A DNA stretch of 64,000 nt from Acrasis kona (Eukaryota; Heterolobosea; Eutetramitea; Acrasida; Acrasidae), in contig JAOPGA020001810.1 of NCBI GenBank assembly GCA_026419775.2, positions 62,001-126,000 on the forward strand, given 5' to 3'. The notes under the pieces are model-generated. The model searched no databases. It was given only the letters and a program-made list of their open reading frames with translations, and was not told the DNA's origin. Position 1 is the stretch's first letter. Each line of letters starts with the position of its first letter. A program made the translations under genes and the position numbers. This document shows positions 53,236 through 62,445 of this stretch, piece by piece.

Positions 53236-53750
53236 ATGGTAGCAATCACACTCACCGAACAACATGGTAATTATATTGATGGATGCATACGATATTTATA
53301 GACTTAGGTTACGTCCTCGCTGTCGCCGTCCTATCAGTTATTGTGAACATGTGGCACGGTTTCAACACTTCTAGCTACAGGAAGGCAGCAAAAATTGAAT
53401 ATCCAACTGCATATGCTTCAGAAGAGTTGGCAAACACAGATATCAAGGCGAAAAGATTTAACTGCGCCCAAAGAGCGCATGGTATGTAAACATTTTACTA
53501 CAAACATTTTAATTGACAATGATCAGCTAACTACCTTGAGAATTGGACAAACTTTTTAGTCTTGCTTTTGGTCTCCGGCATTTCATTCCCAACATTCTCA
53601 GCAATTGCAGGTGTTGTCTTCCTGTTCGGTAGAGTCATTTACACAATTGGATATTCAAGCGGAGATCCATCACAAAGAATGAAGGGAGCCATTGCCTACC
53701 TTGGATTCTTCCCACTTTTAGTACGTTATTTGCTTACACTTAAGGATTAA
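53236..53750 (+). CDS. MAPEG family protein (microsomal glutathione S-transferase 3-like), three exons
   Basis: Exons 53236-53266, 53302-53481 and 53527-53750, with introns of 35 and 45 bp; 435 nt, 144 residues, a normal MAPEG size. The start MVAITLTEQHD fits MGST3 N-termini. Motifs: IEYPTAYASEE (VEYPxMY in MGST3), FNCAQRAHANYLENWTNF (the glutathione-binding helix 2, FNCxQRAHxNxLE), and FGRVIYTIGYSSGDPSQR (GRxxYxxGYxxGxPxxR). Four membrane helices are expected. The family joins glutathione to lipid electrophiles or reduces lipid peroxides in the endoplasmic reticulum membrane. The first exon and both splice sites are needed to complete the conserved motifs; frame scans show only exons 2 and 3. 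Confidence 0.93.
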
Positions 53751-54416
53751 CCATTTAGGTTATGGCCATTCTTGTTCTCTACCAATTAATTAAATTGAAA
53801 TAAATTATTTTTTTTGCATTAATTTATTTACCTGTCTGAATATTTAGCAACCTCCTCCGAAACAGACATTCTCGAACGATCCCGTGCCGAAGCACCATGT
53901 GATATGTATACATCATTCTTATTATATATAATTGTTTTCTGATGTTCTACTATCATCTCATTAATCAACCCATCTCATTATTAAACAAATAACAAACCAA
54001 CGAACGAAGTTCTTAAAAAATTACTCTCGTATGTCAGTCAAATCAAAGAGTAGAGAAGAAATGATACAGGAACTTTCAAATGGTCCAAACAAAGCTACCG
54101 AGGATGCTGGAGTTAACAACTCAATTGGATTCGCCTTCTCCTCGTCATTTTTATGATTTGCTCAAGACACCTAGATCACTGAGAAGACAGCAAAATCTTC
54201 GTTACCGGGAATCGCGCCCGGACGATAACGAAGGTATAATTATTGTTATTTATTCTTAAACTGTGCTATCTTCACTTTGCAAAATTTCTTTTGAATCCGG
54301 CTCCATTCATCTCATTATTGAACTTCAACATGTGAAAAATACCGACTCCGAAACTCCGAATGATGCCTATTTATTCGGAAAATACAATTAAAAAAAAAAG
54401 AGTCAAAAACGTGGAT
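53751..54416. other. Intergenic stretch holding a tRNA remnant
   Basis: About 660 bp between MAPEG and the interrupted 2H-phosphoesterase gene. The only feature I find is the tRNA-like hairpin at 54197-54233. The rest probably holds the terminator of MAPEG and the promoter of the next gene. Confidence 0.4.
54197..54233 (-). pseudogene. tRNA remnant: acceptor stem and T arm only
   Basis: On the minus strand: CTTCGTTATCGTC is joined directly to CGGGCGCGATTCCCGG and TAACGAAG. The 5' strand CTTCGTTA pairs perfectly with TAACGAAG, and the T arm CCGGG-CGCGATT-CCCGG is complete, but the D and anticodon arms are gone. TATCGTC resembles the start of a tRNA-Glu or tRNA-Asp D arm. It is followed by ATTTT. 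It is likely a deleted tRNA pseudogene. Confidence 0.55.
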
Positions 54417-54516
54417 ATGAACAAAGTGTTTGCTCTAGTGCTCTTTTCAGCTGTCGTAGCGGTGGTTAAATCCCAAGAAGTCTTCCCCCTCAACGTTCAC
54501 ATTAAACTTGGACAGA
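54417..54516 (+). pseudogene. Secreted 2H-phosphoesterase gene, 5' part (interrupted by transposon)
   Basis: The ATG at 54417 opens a signal peptide (MNKVFALVLFSAVVAVVKSQ) and VFPLNVHIKLGQ. At 54517 a 6.4-kb transposon begins. The 3' part follows at 60952-61570. If the transposon and one copy of its GA target duplication are left out, the two parts join in one open frame: 100 nt here plus 617 nt from 60954 make 717 nt, 238 residues. Confidence 0.8.
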
Positions 54517-54536
54517 CCCGTGATTTTGAAAGTAGT
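54517..54536 (+). repeat. Terminal inverted repeat, left
   Basis: CCCGTGATTTTGAAAGTAGT, perfect match to the reverse complement of 60932-60951. Confidence 0.92.
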
Positions 54537-54782
54537 GCGAAAGCATCAAATATTTGATACTTTCGTATATACAAAGTAGTCTTTCAAAGTAGGTGCGAAA
54601 GCACTTGTAAAGTTTATACGTAAAGTAACAAAATTGACTGCGAAGCAATCGACTTCGTACTACGAAAAGTAGGAGTGTCCTTATGGCGAATTCGAATGAC
54701 CGGATGAGGTCGTTGTGCTGCGAAAAGCAGTGTGATTAACGAAAATGTAGGAGCTACAGTAGGAGAAGACACTTTTGAAAAG

Positions 54783-55994
54783 ATGAGTAGTTTAGAGTAC
54801 AGCAGTGATGAGGAATCAGATTATAGTGACGACTCAGAAGAGTTTTACTCGCCACAGTACGATAGAATGATTACAAGGAGCAGCTTGCCAAGACATTTGT
54901 TTGATATAACAAATGCTAACTATGATTGCCTAACAATGGGTGGACCGTCCTGGAGCGAAACACTAATTGATGAGCTTGGACCAATTGTCAGTGCTCAATT
55001 CGTTGGCGGAAGCATGTATGTTTCTTTTAGTGACTTTCAAGAAATTCAATTGGCGTACTTTGAGAACAAACTCGTCGGCCGTGAAAAACCCCTTATCGCT
55101 TACATCTCTATCAACCAAGACTCTATTGAGCCAGAGACTATGAAGGAGGCTGTTCTTATCCGTAGAGCAAACAATACACATCCATACTTCGGCGAGAACA
55201 ACATGAGCGCTGTTGTTGAGCTCCACCGATCGGAAAAAAAATCCAAAGACATACGATGCCCTGATTCACTACTGCTAGCGTTTATCAGTACATTTAAAGA
55301 GGTATCGCTTGTAATTAATGGACACACTCTTTTGGAAAACATTGAATGTTATATCGATATGTTCAACAACAGTTCAATCGGCTCCAGTATCAAACATTTA
55401 GTGCTTGAGACAAGTGGTTGTCGAGAGTCTTTGAATGAGGGATTTGCACTATTTGATTCTGTCTTACAAAACGGCGGCCAATTTTGTACCTATACCCTAC
55501 ATCTTGTTGTAGGTGGATCAGAGGGAACATTTAAAGAAAGAAATGGACGATTCACAAAAATACAAAGATCATTAAAACGTCAGAAGATGGAGGATAGAGG
55601 AAACCGTTATATCTCGCTACTTATAGCTGTACAATTAGCAAAGTATCGACCGAATTCGTTTAATTTACAAGTCAAATGCAATGTATTCCGAGACTTTGAC
55701 AGTACATTTCGTTTTGACTGCTTTAGTATGAGCGCGTTGGATCTATTTATCAACAATCCAGCTCTCAATACTTTCACAGNCCTAGTGTATTATGATTGTT
55801 TGGAAAATGTGATAATGTCCAATAAAAAATACTGGTCCGTGAAAACCACCAATTATCACTGTGCTGGAGCAGAAGGATACAAAGAAGAAGAACTGATGGT
55901 ATTACAAAAAAAATCTATTTTGATTGAGACGATTCATTTTCGTGCTCGCTCCTTCCTGAAGTATGTCGATGTAGATATAATATGTTTCTTGTAA
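54783..55994 (+). CDS. Transposon partner ORF, unknown family
   Basis: About 403 residues from the ATG at 54783; the frame is open further up but a relic copy in the deletion derivative begins at the same MSSLEYSS. One ambiguous base N lies at 55780, near the end. An acidic head (SSDEESDYSDDSEEFYSP) is followed by a globular region: PSWSETLIDELGPIVSAQFV, YFGENNMSAVVELHRS, LLAFISTFKEVSLVINGHTL, CYIDMFNNSSIGSSIKHLVL, ETSGCRESLNEGF. The same order is kept in the derivative at 50926-52961, which shows the protein was conserved between copies. In EnSpm elements a second protein binds the subterminal repeats (TnpA/TNP1 role); this could be its counterpart, but I see no known DNA-binding motif. After residue 330 the end (YYDCLENVIMSNKKYW) may be read through an intron. 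Confidence 0.6.
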   Translation: MSSLEYSSDEESDYSDDSEEFYSPQYDRMITRSSLPRHLFDITNANYDCLTMGGPSWSETLIDELGPIVSAQFVGGSMYVSFSDFQEIQLAYFENKLVGREKPLIAYISINQDSIEPETMKEAVLIRRANNTHPYFGENNMSAVVELHRSEKKSKDIRCPDSLLLAFISTFKEVSLVINGHTLLENIECYIDMFNNSSIGSSIKHLVLETSGCRESLNEGFALFDSVLQNGGQFCTYTLHLVVGGSEGTFKERNGRFTKIQRSLKRQKMEDRGNRYISLLIAVQLAKYRPNSFNLQVKCNVFRDFDSTFRFDCFSMSALDLFINNPALNTFTXLVYYDCLENVIMSNKKYWSVKTTNYHCAGAEGYKEEELMVLQKKSILIETIHFRARSFLKYVDVDIICFL

Positions 55995-56034
55995 TACAAT
56001 ACAGGAGGAAAGACGGAGTTCAATCAATAAATTT

Positions 56035-57534
56035 TTATTTCTGTCCTCTTTTGATGTGAGATTGATCCCACGCAATCATATCGCCAATGACAAACTCGTG
56101 CCACATTGTCCTCTTCTCGATTCCTGGCTCTTGTAGTGGAATCTTGATGTTGGTTGTTATGAATATGTTGGTAATGCCCAACAGGATAAAATTTCTAGGG
56201 ATGGGCTGGTTGTGCCAGAACACACTTTCAGAGACACGTCCCTCCCCAATGACATCATCACCTACCATGATGCTAACAATTTCTTCTGCTTTCAGCTTGG
56301 TGGCTGCCTCCTTTTTTATTTGGAGCCTCGCATCGTTTCCAACCTTGTCCATTTTTTTAAACAGTCCCTTGAAATCCTGTGCTACCAATGTGTTCAATGC
56401 AAGTGCATCAGTGTTCTCTTGCTTGGCTTTATCAGAGATCGATTTGGCCAACAAACAAGCTGCTTCTACTTTGAAGTGGTCCCAGCATTGATTTCCTGAT
56501 TTCCCTTTCCTAGACCCTGAGCTGTAATCAATTCCCACCAAGTCCATTAATTTCCTTGTGATGGTCGTGGATCTTGTTTGACCACAAATCGCTTTGAACT
56601 CAGCATTGGTTAAAACAACATCCAATGTAGGGCGAGTGGGATCATTAGTCGAAGAGATCTTAAAGGTCAATGTGTTGTCTTGTTCATTAAATGTAGACTG
56701 AGCTATTAACTTGTATGTCAAGTTAGTGACCCTGTGTATGTCTTCGAACGCCTTGAATGCTTTCACATAATTGTTGTACTCTTGGATGGGGATGAGTATG
56801 TAATTACTGTTGTTCTTGTACTTGTCAAGTTCGCTTTGGGCTTGCTTGAGGGATGCTGCAAGTTGAGCAACAGTATATTGATAACCGGCTAATGCTTGTT
56901 CGTCAGGATGCGGGCGGACATGCAAGTTTGGAGGCTGACTGGTGGCTTGTATTTGCATACTATGGTTCAATTGTTCAGGTTTAGACTCCTCAACGTTGTT
57001 TTCCGATGGTCTTGCGCCAAGAAGTTGATTGGTAAAACTAAAACCTGTAGAGACTGTATTGTTTGATGGTTGTAATATCAGAGAGCTTGTGTTGGGAATA
57101 TTGTCGGATAAAATCTCGTCTAGACTGGATGAACCAAAAAGTTCAGCTCCTTCGATTCCACCAGATTGTGTTTGTGGTTCTATGTAAGTGGCAATTCTAG
57201 TTTCGATTAGTCTTGCAGCGGTAATCTCTAGATCTTCCATGGGTATTTGTGAGCTTGCTCTTTGCATTGTTGCCATTTGGTTGGTTTGGTACAAACCCAT
57301 TGCAGCGGTTATGTATGTGCGATACTTTAGTACCCTTCCAGCTAGATCCTCCTTGGAACCAGAGATCTTAATGTTATCGGTTTTAAGGGCATTTACTTCC
57401 TTTAGGCACCTGAGAATCAGCTTGAGCTGCTCTAAACTGAAGCTGGTTAAGACGTACTGTATGGTACAGTTGTCGGTGATCTTGTTTATCTTTTCAATAG
57501 TTGCTTCGTCCAATTGAGTTGTGCTCATCTTCAT
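56035..57534 (-). CDS. Antisense transposon ORF with SAP-like N-terminus
   Basis: 499 residues from the ATG at 57534. Residues about 28-75 (SLEQLKLILRCLKEVNALKT, SGSKEDLAGRVLKYRTYI) resemble the SAP motif, a helix-turn-helix that binds AT-rich DNA. The middle is Gln/Asn-rich. The C-terminal 230 residues form a second domain (FKISSTNDPTRPTLDVVLTN, GIDYSSGSRKGKSGNQCWDH, MWHEFVIGDMIAWDQSHIKR), of which a broken relative sits at 22737-23225. The gene is transcribed toward the partner ORF and away from the transposase, whose start lies 358 bp off; the gap likely holds a shared promoter. Regulatory or DNA-tethering function is inferred. Confidence 0.62.
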   Translation of the reverse strand: MKMSTTQLDEATIEKINKITDNCTIQYVLTSFSLEQLKLILRCLKEVNALKTDNIKISGSKEDLAGRVLKYRTYITAAMGLYQTNQMATMQRASSQIPMEDLEITAARLIETRIATYIEPQTQSGGIEGAELFGSSSLDEILSDNIPNTSSLILQPSNNTVSTGFSFTNQLLGARPSENNVEESKPEQLNHSMQIQATSQPPNLHVRPHPDEQALAGYQYTVAQLAASLKQAQSELDKYKNNSNYILIPIQEYNNYVKAFKAFEDIHRVTNLTYKLIAQSTFNEQDNTLTFKISSTNDPTRPTLDVVLTNAEFKAICGQTRSTTITRKLMDLVGIDYSSGSRKGKSGNQCWDHFKVEAACLLAKSISDKAKQENTDALALNTLVAQDFKGLFKKMDKVGNDARLQIKKEAATKLKAEEIVSIMVGDDVIGEGRVSESVFWHNQPIPRNFILLGITNIFITTNIKIPLQEPGIEKRTMWHEFVIGDMIAWDQSHIKRGQK

Positions 57535-57892
57535 TTTGTGAATTAGTCAGGCTTGTATTAACTGTGAGAGTGTGGTAGTGGTATGTTATGATTTTTTTAA
57601 AATCTGATTGTTTAACACAGCGTGTAGCTATTGGGATATTTATTGATCTCTGAACTTGCCATATATATAAATGTATCCCTAGTAGGCAACTACGGAGATA
57701 CCAGAATAAAATAGTTACAAAGAACTCTCATCATACTCTCCTGTTTTGCTAACCAGAGACATTTGACAACTGTCATTCATTCTCTTTTAAGTTGTCAACC
57801 TCATATGCGTAATTTGCTACTTTAAAATGCTACGGTTGTGAAAGAAAGGTAGTACTTTTTGTACCCAACCTTTGTTGATCATCTTTAAAACA

Positions 57893-60330
57893 ATGAAGAA
57901 GCGGAGGGGCAAAGAATCTTCTATGCAGACCATGATGAAGAGGCTAACAAATATGAGCTCACGACAACAATTTATACAAACATTACAAGGACCTGTCCCA
58001 GTGCCTGCCGTGCCAGATGCTCAAGTTTCACAGAACCAATCGTCAACACATGCAGTAGACAGACAACTACAAATAGTAAGATAGAGTGACAATGCGCACT
58101 CAAATTATACATCCCCATCAGAACAGATCCAATCAAGATGATTTTGTTATTGGCGGCCTAACCTCACCAATTGAAAATGGTACGTCTAATAACGACATAT
58201 TTGTGTCAGGATTCACAAACAACAAAATATCTTTTGAGAAAGACTTTTATCCTGAGAGTTGGAAGCCTCCAAATATCCCCCTAGCCAGTGTTATAACATC
58301 CGTAACTAGTTTCGTTAATAGATTCAAACTGAATGATGAATGCTTTAAGCAACTCATCAATTTGATCAATTATATAGCACCCCACACAAATCTACCTTTA
58401 AAACACAAACAAGTTGAAGACGTGGTTATATCGGAGCAACAACAAATGAACAAACATTATTATTGTGAGGAGCATGGTTACATCACCATGATGGATAATT
58501 GCAATCATTGTACAAAAAAACCAAAATACTTCATGTTTCGATTGTTGTTGAAATACTTTGGTGAAATGTGGAGTGACGGGGACTTTGTCAAGGACATGTT
58601 TGACTTCTATGGCCAAGAACGAAGAGACGGAAGTAAGTATATGGATATACATGACGGAACAGAATATAAGAAAATAGAACACTTTATTAGAAAGCCGGGA
58701 GGTTGTTCTTTAACAATTGGTAGTGACGGTATCCGTTTAAAGGGTATTTGGATTTTGTATGCAACAATTAATGAGCTTCCCTTAAAAACCCGCTATCTCA
58801 GCCAAAATGTTCTACCATTAGGATTATGGCAGGGTCAGCCAAACTTCTCCATATTTTTAACTCCTTTTCTAAATGATATGAAGTTGTTAGATCAGGGAGT
58901 GTCCTTCTCTTTTAATAAAAGTCTGTTACGTCCAAATTACGTAGAGAGGCCTCTTACATGCTATCAAGAAATAAAGTGTCGTGCGCACCTCCTACTTTGT
59001 ACATGTGACATTCCCGGCCAAAGGAAAATTGATAGGTCATGTCAATGCTGGAGGATACTTTGCTTGTCCCTTTTGTGAATTGGAGGGAATTTATTGTAAT
59101 AATTGTGTATGCTACCCACCAAAAGAAAATGCAGCACCAAGAACAGAGCACCATTATAGACAAGCATATGAGTACGTCTCTTCATACAATCAATCATACA
59201 AGGGTATCCAAACAGTTCCTAAGCTGAGTGAATTTCCAGGATGGGTAACCTCTAATAGAATTACTATTGATCCAATGCATAATTTATGGGAAGGTGTCAC
59301 AAAACAGGTAATTGAGTCGTTTTTCAGAAACTCCAAATTCAAGTCGGAGACCTTTCACATTAAGAAGAAAGTTTGGCTTGGCGAGATTAATAGAAAGTGG
59401 TTGAATCTCAAGTTGCCCTTACATTTTCACAGGTACACAAGGTCTCTTGAACATTTTAGTAGCTTTAAAGCTGTTGAGTTGAGAATCTTTATGGTGTACT
59501 TCTTTCCCTCTATTGTACTTCCTATGATCCCAGAGAAAGCACGCAACATGGTCACATATCTGATTGAAGCGATACAGACATTAATTGGGGAGAGTATAAC
59601 CACACAGCAACTCAAGGAGGCAAAGCAGAAGCTTACTAAATTTCAAGTATGGTACATGCTCTTGGCAGGAGAGGATAGATGCACTAACAACATTCATTTA
59701 TTGGAACACGTTGCTGATTGTGTGGAGAAATTCGGACCTATTTGGACTTCTTCATGTTTTCCTTGGGAAGATTTTAATGGTACTCTTGTAAAGTGCATCA
59801 CAGGGACAAACCAAGTTCTCCAAAGTACTGCTCGAGTACTGACCCGCTATCGTAACATTGCAAAGATTCATAAACAAGTACCCGATCTAGAGACACAGAA
59901 CTTTCTTGGTAAACTGAAAAGCCCTGTATGGTTCAAGCGATCCCAGATGGAAGAAATAATACCTGAAGTCTATGGAGTGGGCAGGAATTCAACAACAGGT
60001 GTGAACGTTGAGTACAAAAAGGCATTCATCAGAGGAACTTTTTACACAACCGCCGTGAATGACTTTAACAAGAAGTACAATAGTCATACTGTTGTAGCCG
60101 ATACTTCTAGAGGAAGACAGTTTGTAGAAATTCAACAGTTCTTCTGTAATAGCGAAACCAAAGAACTCACCGCATTAGTAAGCTTCTTCATTAATAGAGA
60201 AAGAGAGGATCCAAAAACGCTCGAGTGCATTCCACACACGTCCATAATTAAATTATGCATGGCAGTCAATTCGGGAAGTGAAGTTATTGCTATACCCCTT
60301 TTTGGACCAAACAACGACATGATAATGTAA
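57893..60330 (+). CDS. TNP2/CACTA-like transposase, one homopolymer frameshift
   Basis: Exons 57893-58075 and 58122-60330 (46-bp intron, GTAAGA...CATCAG). About 796 residues if one A is left out of the AAAA at 59025-59028, where the frame changes between RAHLLLCTCDIPGQRK and LIGHVNAGGYFACPFCELEG. Motifs of the TNP2 group: HYYCEEHGYITMMDNC (zinc), the first catalytic Asp in CTCDIPGQRK, CPFC...CNNCVCYPP cluster, second catalytic region in RITIDPMHNLWEGVTKQVI, and the end FIRGTFYTTAVNDFNKKYNS and VADTSRGRQFVEIQQFF, also found in the deletion derivative. It cuts and rejoins the element ends. Whether the frameshift is real decides if the element is autonomous. Confidence 0.82.
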
Positions 60331-60931
60331 CCACCCATACAGAGTGGTGAACTTCAACGGTATGTATTGTAATTCCATCAGTATAATAACAACCATTCAG
60401 GATATGGCACTCATAGATATAGTCTCTTGTGAAAGTCCTTAGAAATGCTCTAGTTTACTCAAAAGGTATGTACATTACTTCATCATCTTTAACAAATTCA
60501 AGATGTAGCGTGTGTGTTTTTCATACACTTGCCACCACCATTCTAGATAGGGATTGTTTGTAGGAGGAAGAAGAAATAGTTGGACCTGTACTAACTGAAC
60601 TGTGTACTAATAAAAGACATGACTGCTACTTTAATTGCCACTTTTATTTACATTATAATCTGCTTTTTGTATTACTCACCAACGTAAACAACACCTTCGT
60701 CAGGACTGCTTTCTTTGTACAATCAGCACTTCCCTCCGTACTTCTTTTTTGTTTTTACGTACTTCCTTCGCAAACGTCCGAAAGTAACCAGCCAGTAGGT
60801 GTTGGAGAGGTGTACGAAAAAAAAAAATTGCACATGAAAAGTACATCGATTTTTGCTACCGTTTGGCCAAAAATCTGCTACTTTTCCTATACTTTCAGGG
60901 CCAAAATTGACCATTTCGTACAATAAAATGT

Positions 60932-60951
60932 ACTACTTTCAAAATCACGGG
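60932..60951 (-). repeat. Terminal inverted repeat, right
   Basis: Reverse complement equals the left repeat at 54517-54536. It is followed at once by the GA target duplication and by host coding sequence. Confidence 0.92.
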
Positions 60952-60953
60952 GA

Positions 60954-61570
60954 GCTGCGCTAGTGAAGCGATACGCATCAACCGACTCATCACCTCCCAC
61001 GACCCAAATCAACAAATAGACCTTATTGCGCAATCAGAGCCCCACATCACAATGTACCTCACTTCATTCTATGTAAAGCACGAAAAAGAGATTTACCAGA
61101 GTCTTTACAAAACGTTGTCTAACTACAAGTATGACTGCGTTCTACAATCCAATCCTAGACTCAACCCAGGTGCACCCTCCAACACATACGCTCTATGGGA
61201 CACCAATCTTCCTGCATGCCTTCAAAATTTATCCGACAGAATTGTGAATGCAACATATCCTTACATTGACGAAAATGCNAAAAAACAAGAACCAGAATGG
61301 ATTGAGCATCTACCAGAACCAACTAGATCCCTCAAGAAGAAAATGATTAAGGAATTTGGGTCTCCAAACGTTTTTTCACAATTCACACCACACATAACAG
61401 TTGGACATGACGACGTAACACCTGATGTATTCAACGCTTTGCTTGCAGGTCCTGTGGCTGATGCGAATAAGTGTGTTGTAAGAATCAGACAAGTCTCTGT
61501 TGGAAGTGTAGGAAAGTATGGAACTGTGAATAGAGGTAAAGACAAGTGGACCTACAAGTTCAACTTTTAA
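60954..61570 (+). pseudogene. Secreted 2H-phosphoesterase gene, 3' part
   Basis: Coding resumes just after the transposon and its GA duplication. The frame reads SCASEAIRINRLITSHD, then QSEPHITMYLTSFYV (first HxT motif, His64 of the joined product) and QFTPHITVGHDDVT (second HxT, His180). Two HxT/S motifs about 115 residues apart define 2H phosphoesterases, which cleave or make 2'-5' or cyclic phosphodiester bonds in RNA-related nucleotides. With its signal peptide the protein would be secreted. An N lies at 61279. The internal ATG at 61052 would give a shorter protein that lacks the first HxT motif, so it would not be active. Confidence 0.78.
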
Positions 61571-61639
61571 AATAACTTTGAGTTGTTGTGAATAAATCCA
61601 ATTTATATATAAAAGTGTAATTAAGTTTGTGTTTGGTTC

Positions 61640-61960
61640 TGCTTCAGGACTGAAAGTGGATAGATCAACTTTACCAGGATAGTCTAAGAGATCTTTTTCG
61701 TTGAAACTGTTTGCAGGGGATAGTGGTGATACTGAACCTTGAGTAAAAGTGCTTTCGATTGATGGAGCAAATGAAGCTGGAGACTGAGTAAAAGGGTTTC
61801 AAGCACAGGAGTTAACTTGAGTAGAAAGAACCTGATTTTCTACTGGTACACCGACGCTGGTTTTTAAAGGCGGAATGAGCAATGCTTGGACGGAACCAAG
61901 GTAGAGTCAGAATGGCGTTACTTGATTCAGATGCTTGAGATTTGTAAGAGCAGCTGGTGA
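61640..61960 (-). pseudogene. Dispersed-repeat protein fragment, copy 2
   Basis: The minus strand reads TSVGVPVENQVLSTQVNSCA, a stop, PFTQSPASFAPSIEST, SPLSPANSFNEKDLLDYPGK and VDLSTFSPE. It matches the fragment at 26620-26960 (TSVLVPVDGQAPSTQ ... SPTNSFNESDLFDYPGKVDL). It is cut on both sides and has one stop. It lies 70 bp after the 2H-phosphoesterase gene. Confidence 0.55.
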
Positions 61961-62087
61961 TATGTGGACCAATACTCGAATGCCCAGCTCTTTAAACATT
62001 TTGAAATCTCTAGAGATCCTCACGTTCAGTCATGGCACCATTTCCGACTTTGCAAATTTTAAACATAAGGGCAAGGCAACATGAAGG

Positions 62088-62346
62088 TTGTTGGAACAGG
62101 AGGAGACACTCTACTTGAGGGAAAATCGAGCAAGAGATCATGCATTCCATCGATGCACTAAGAGCTTCCTGTATCGTCGTAAACGGATTTACCGCGCTAA
62201 AGGCTGCCCAAGAACATGGCATCAAGAAATTTGTGGCCAGCAACAACTGGGTTCAGTCGTTCCAGCGCCGTCACGACTTAGCACTAAGAAAGGGTACAAA
62301 GAGTTTACAATACTTATACAATAAATACAGGAGTTTAAGATTTTGA
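62088..62346 (+). pseudogene. CENP-B/pogo-type DNA-binding domain fragment
   Basis: The plus strand reads LKAAQEHGIKKFVASNNWVQ, then SFQRRHDLALRKGTKS. Pattern AxxxGIxxFxASxxWxxxFxxRHxLxxRxxT is the CENPB-type helix-turn-helix of pogo/Tigger transposases. The upstream part (MHSIDALRASCIVVNGF) fits the first helix of that domain. The catalytic DDE domain is absent. The fragment is either a solo domain or a relic. Confidence 0.55.
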
Positions 62347-62445
62347 TTATCATAATTTGATCAAACAAAACCACTTCAAGTCGGTTAGTTTTCCTAACCC
62401 ACCCACCAAGGAGAAATAAGTGTACCATCCACCGACCTGGAACTT

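Larger units (their letters stand above)
54517..60951 (+). mobile_element. CACTA/TNP2-like DNA transposon, 6,435 bp, full length
   Basis: 20-bp perfect terminal inverted repeats: CCCGTGATTTTGAAAGTAGT at 54517-54536 and its reverse complement at 60932-60951. The flanking dinucleotide is GA on both sides (54515-54516 and 60952-60953), a 2-bp target-site duplication, and the host frame is restored when it is taken out. Subterminal regions (about 200 bp on each side) are dense in AAAGTA/TACTTT and CTACGAAAAGTAG motifs, the kind of array that a transposase binds. Internal genes: partner ORF 54783-55994 (+), SAP-like ORF 56035-57534 (-), transposase 57893-60330 (+). The 2-bp target duplication and TNP2-like transposase suggest the CMC/EnSpm superfamily, though the termini are not CACTA. 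Confidence 0.88.

Noticed and set aside
54517-54536. An 8-bp target duplication that would place the element in the KDZ group
   Set aside because: The 8 bases on each side do not match; only GA is shared, and a 2-bp duplication is what restores the host frame.
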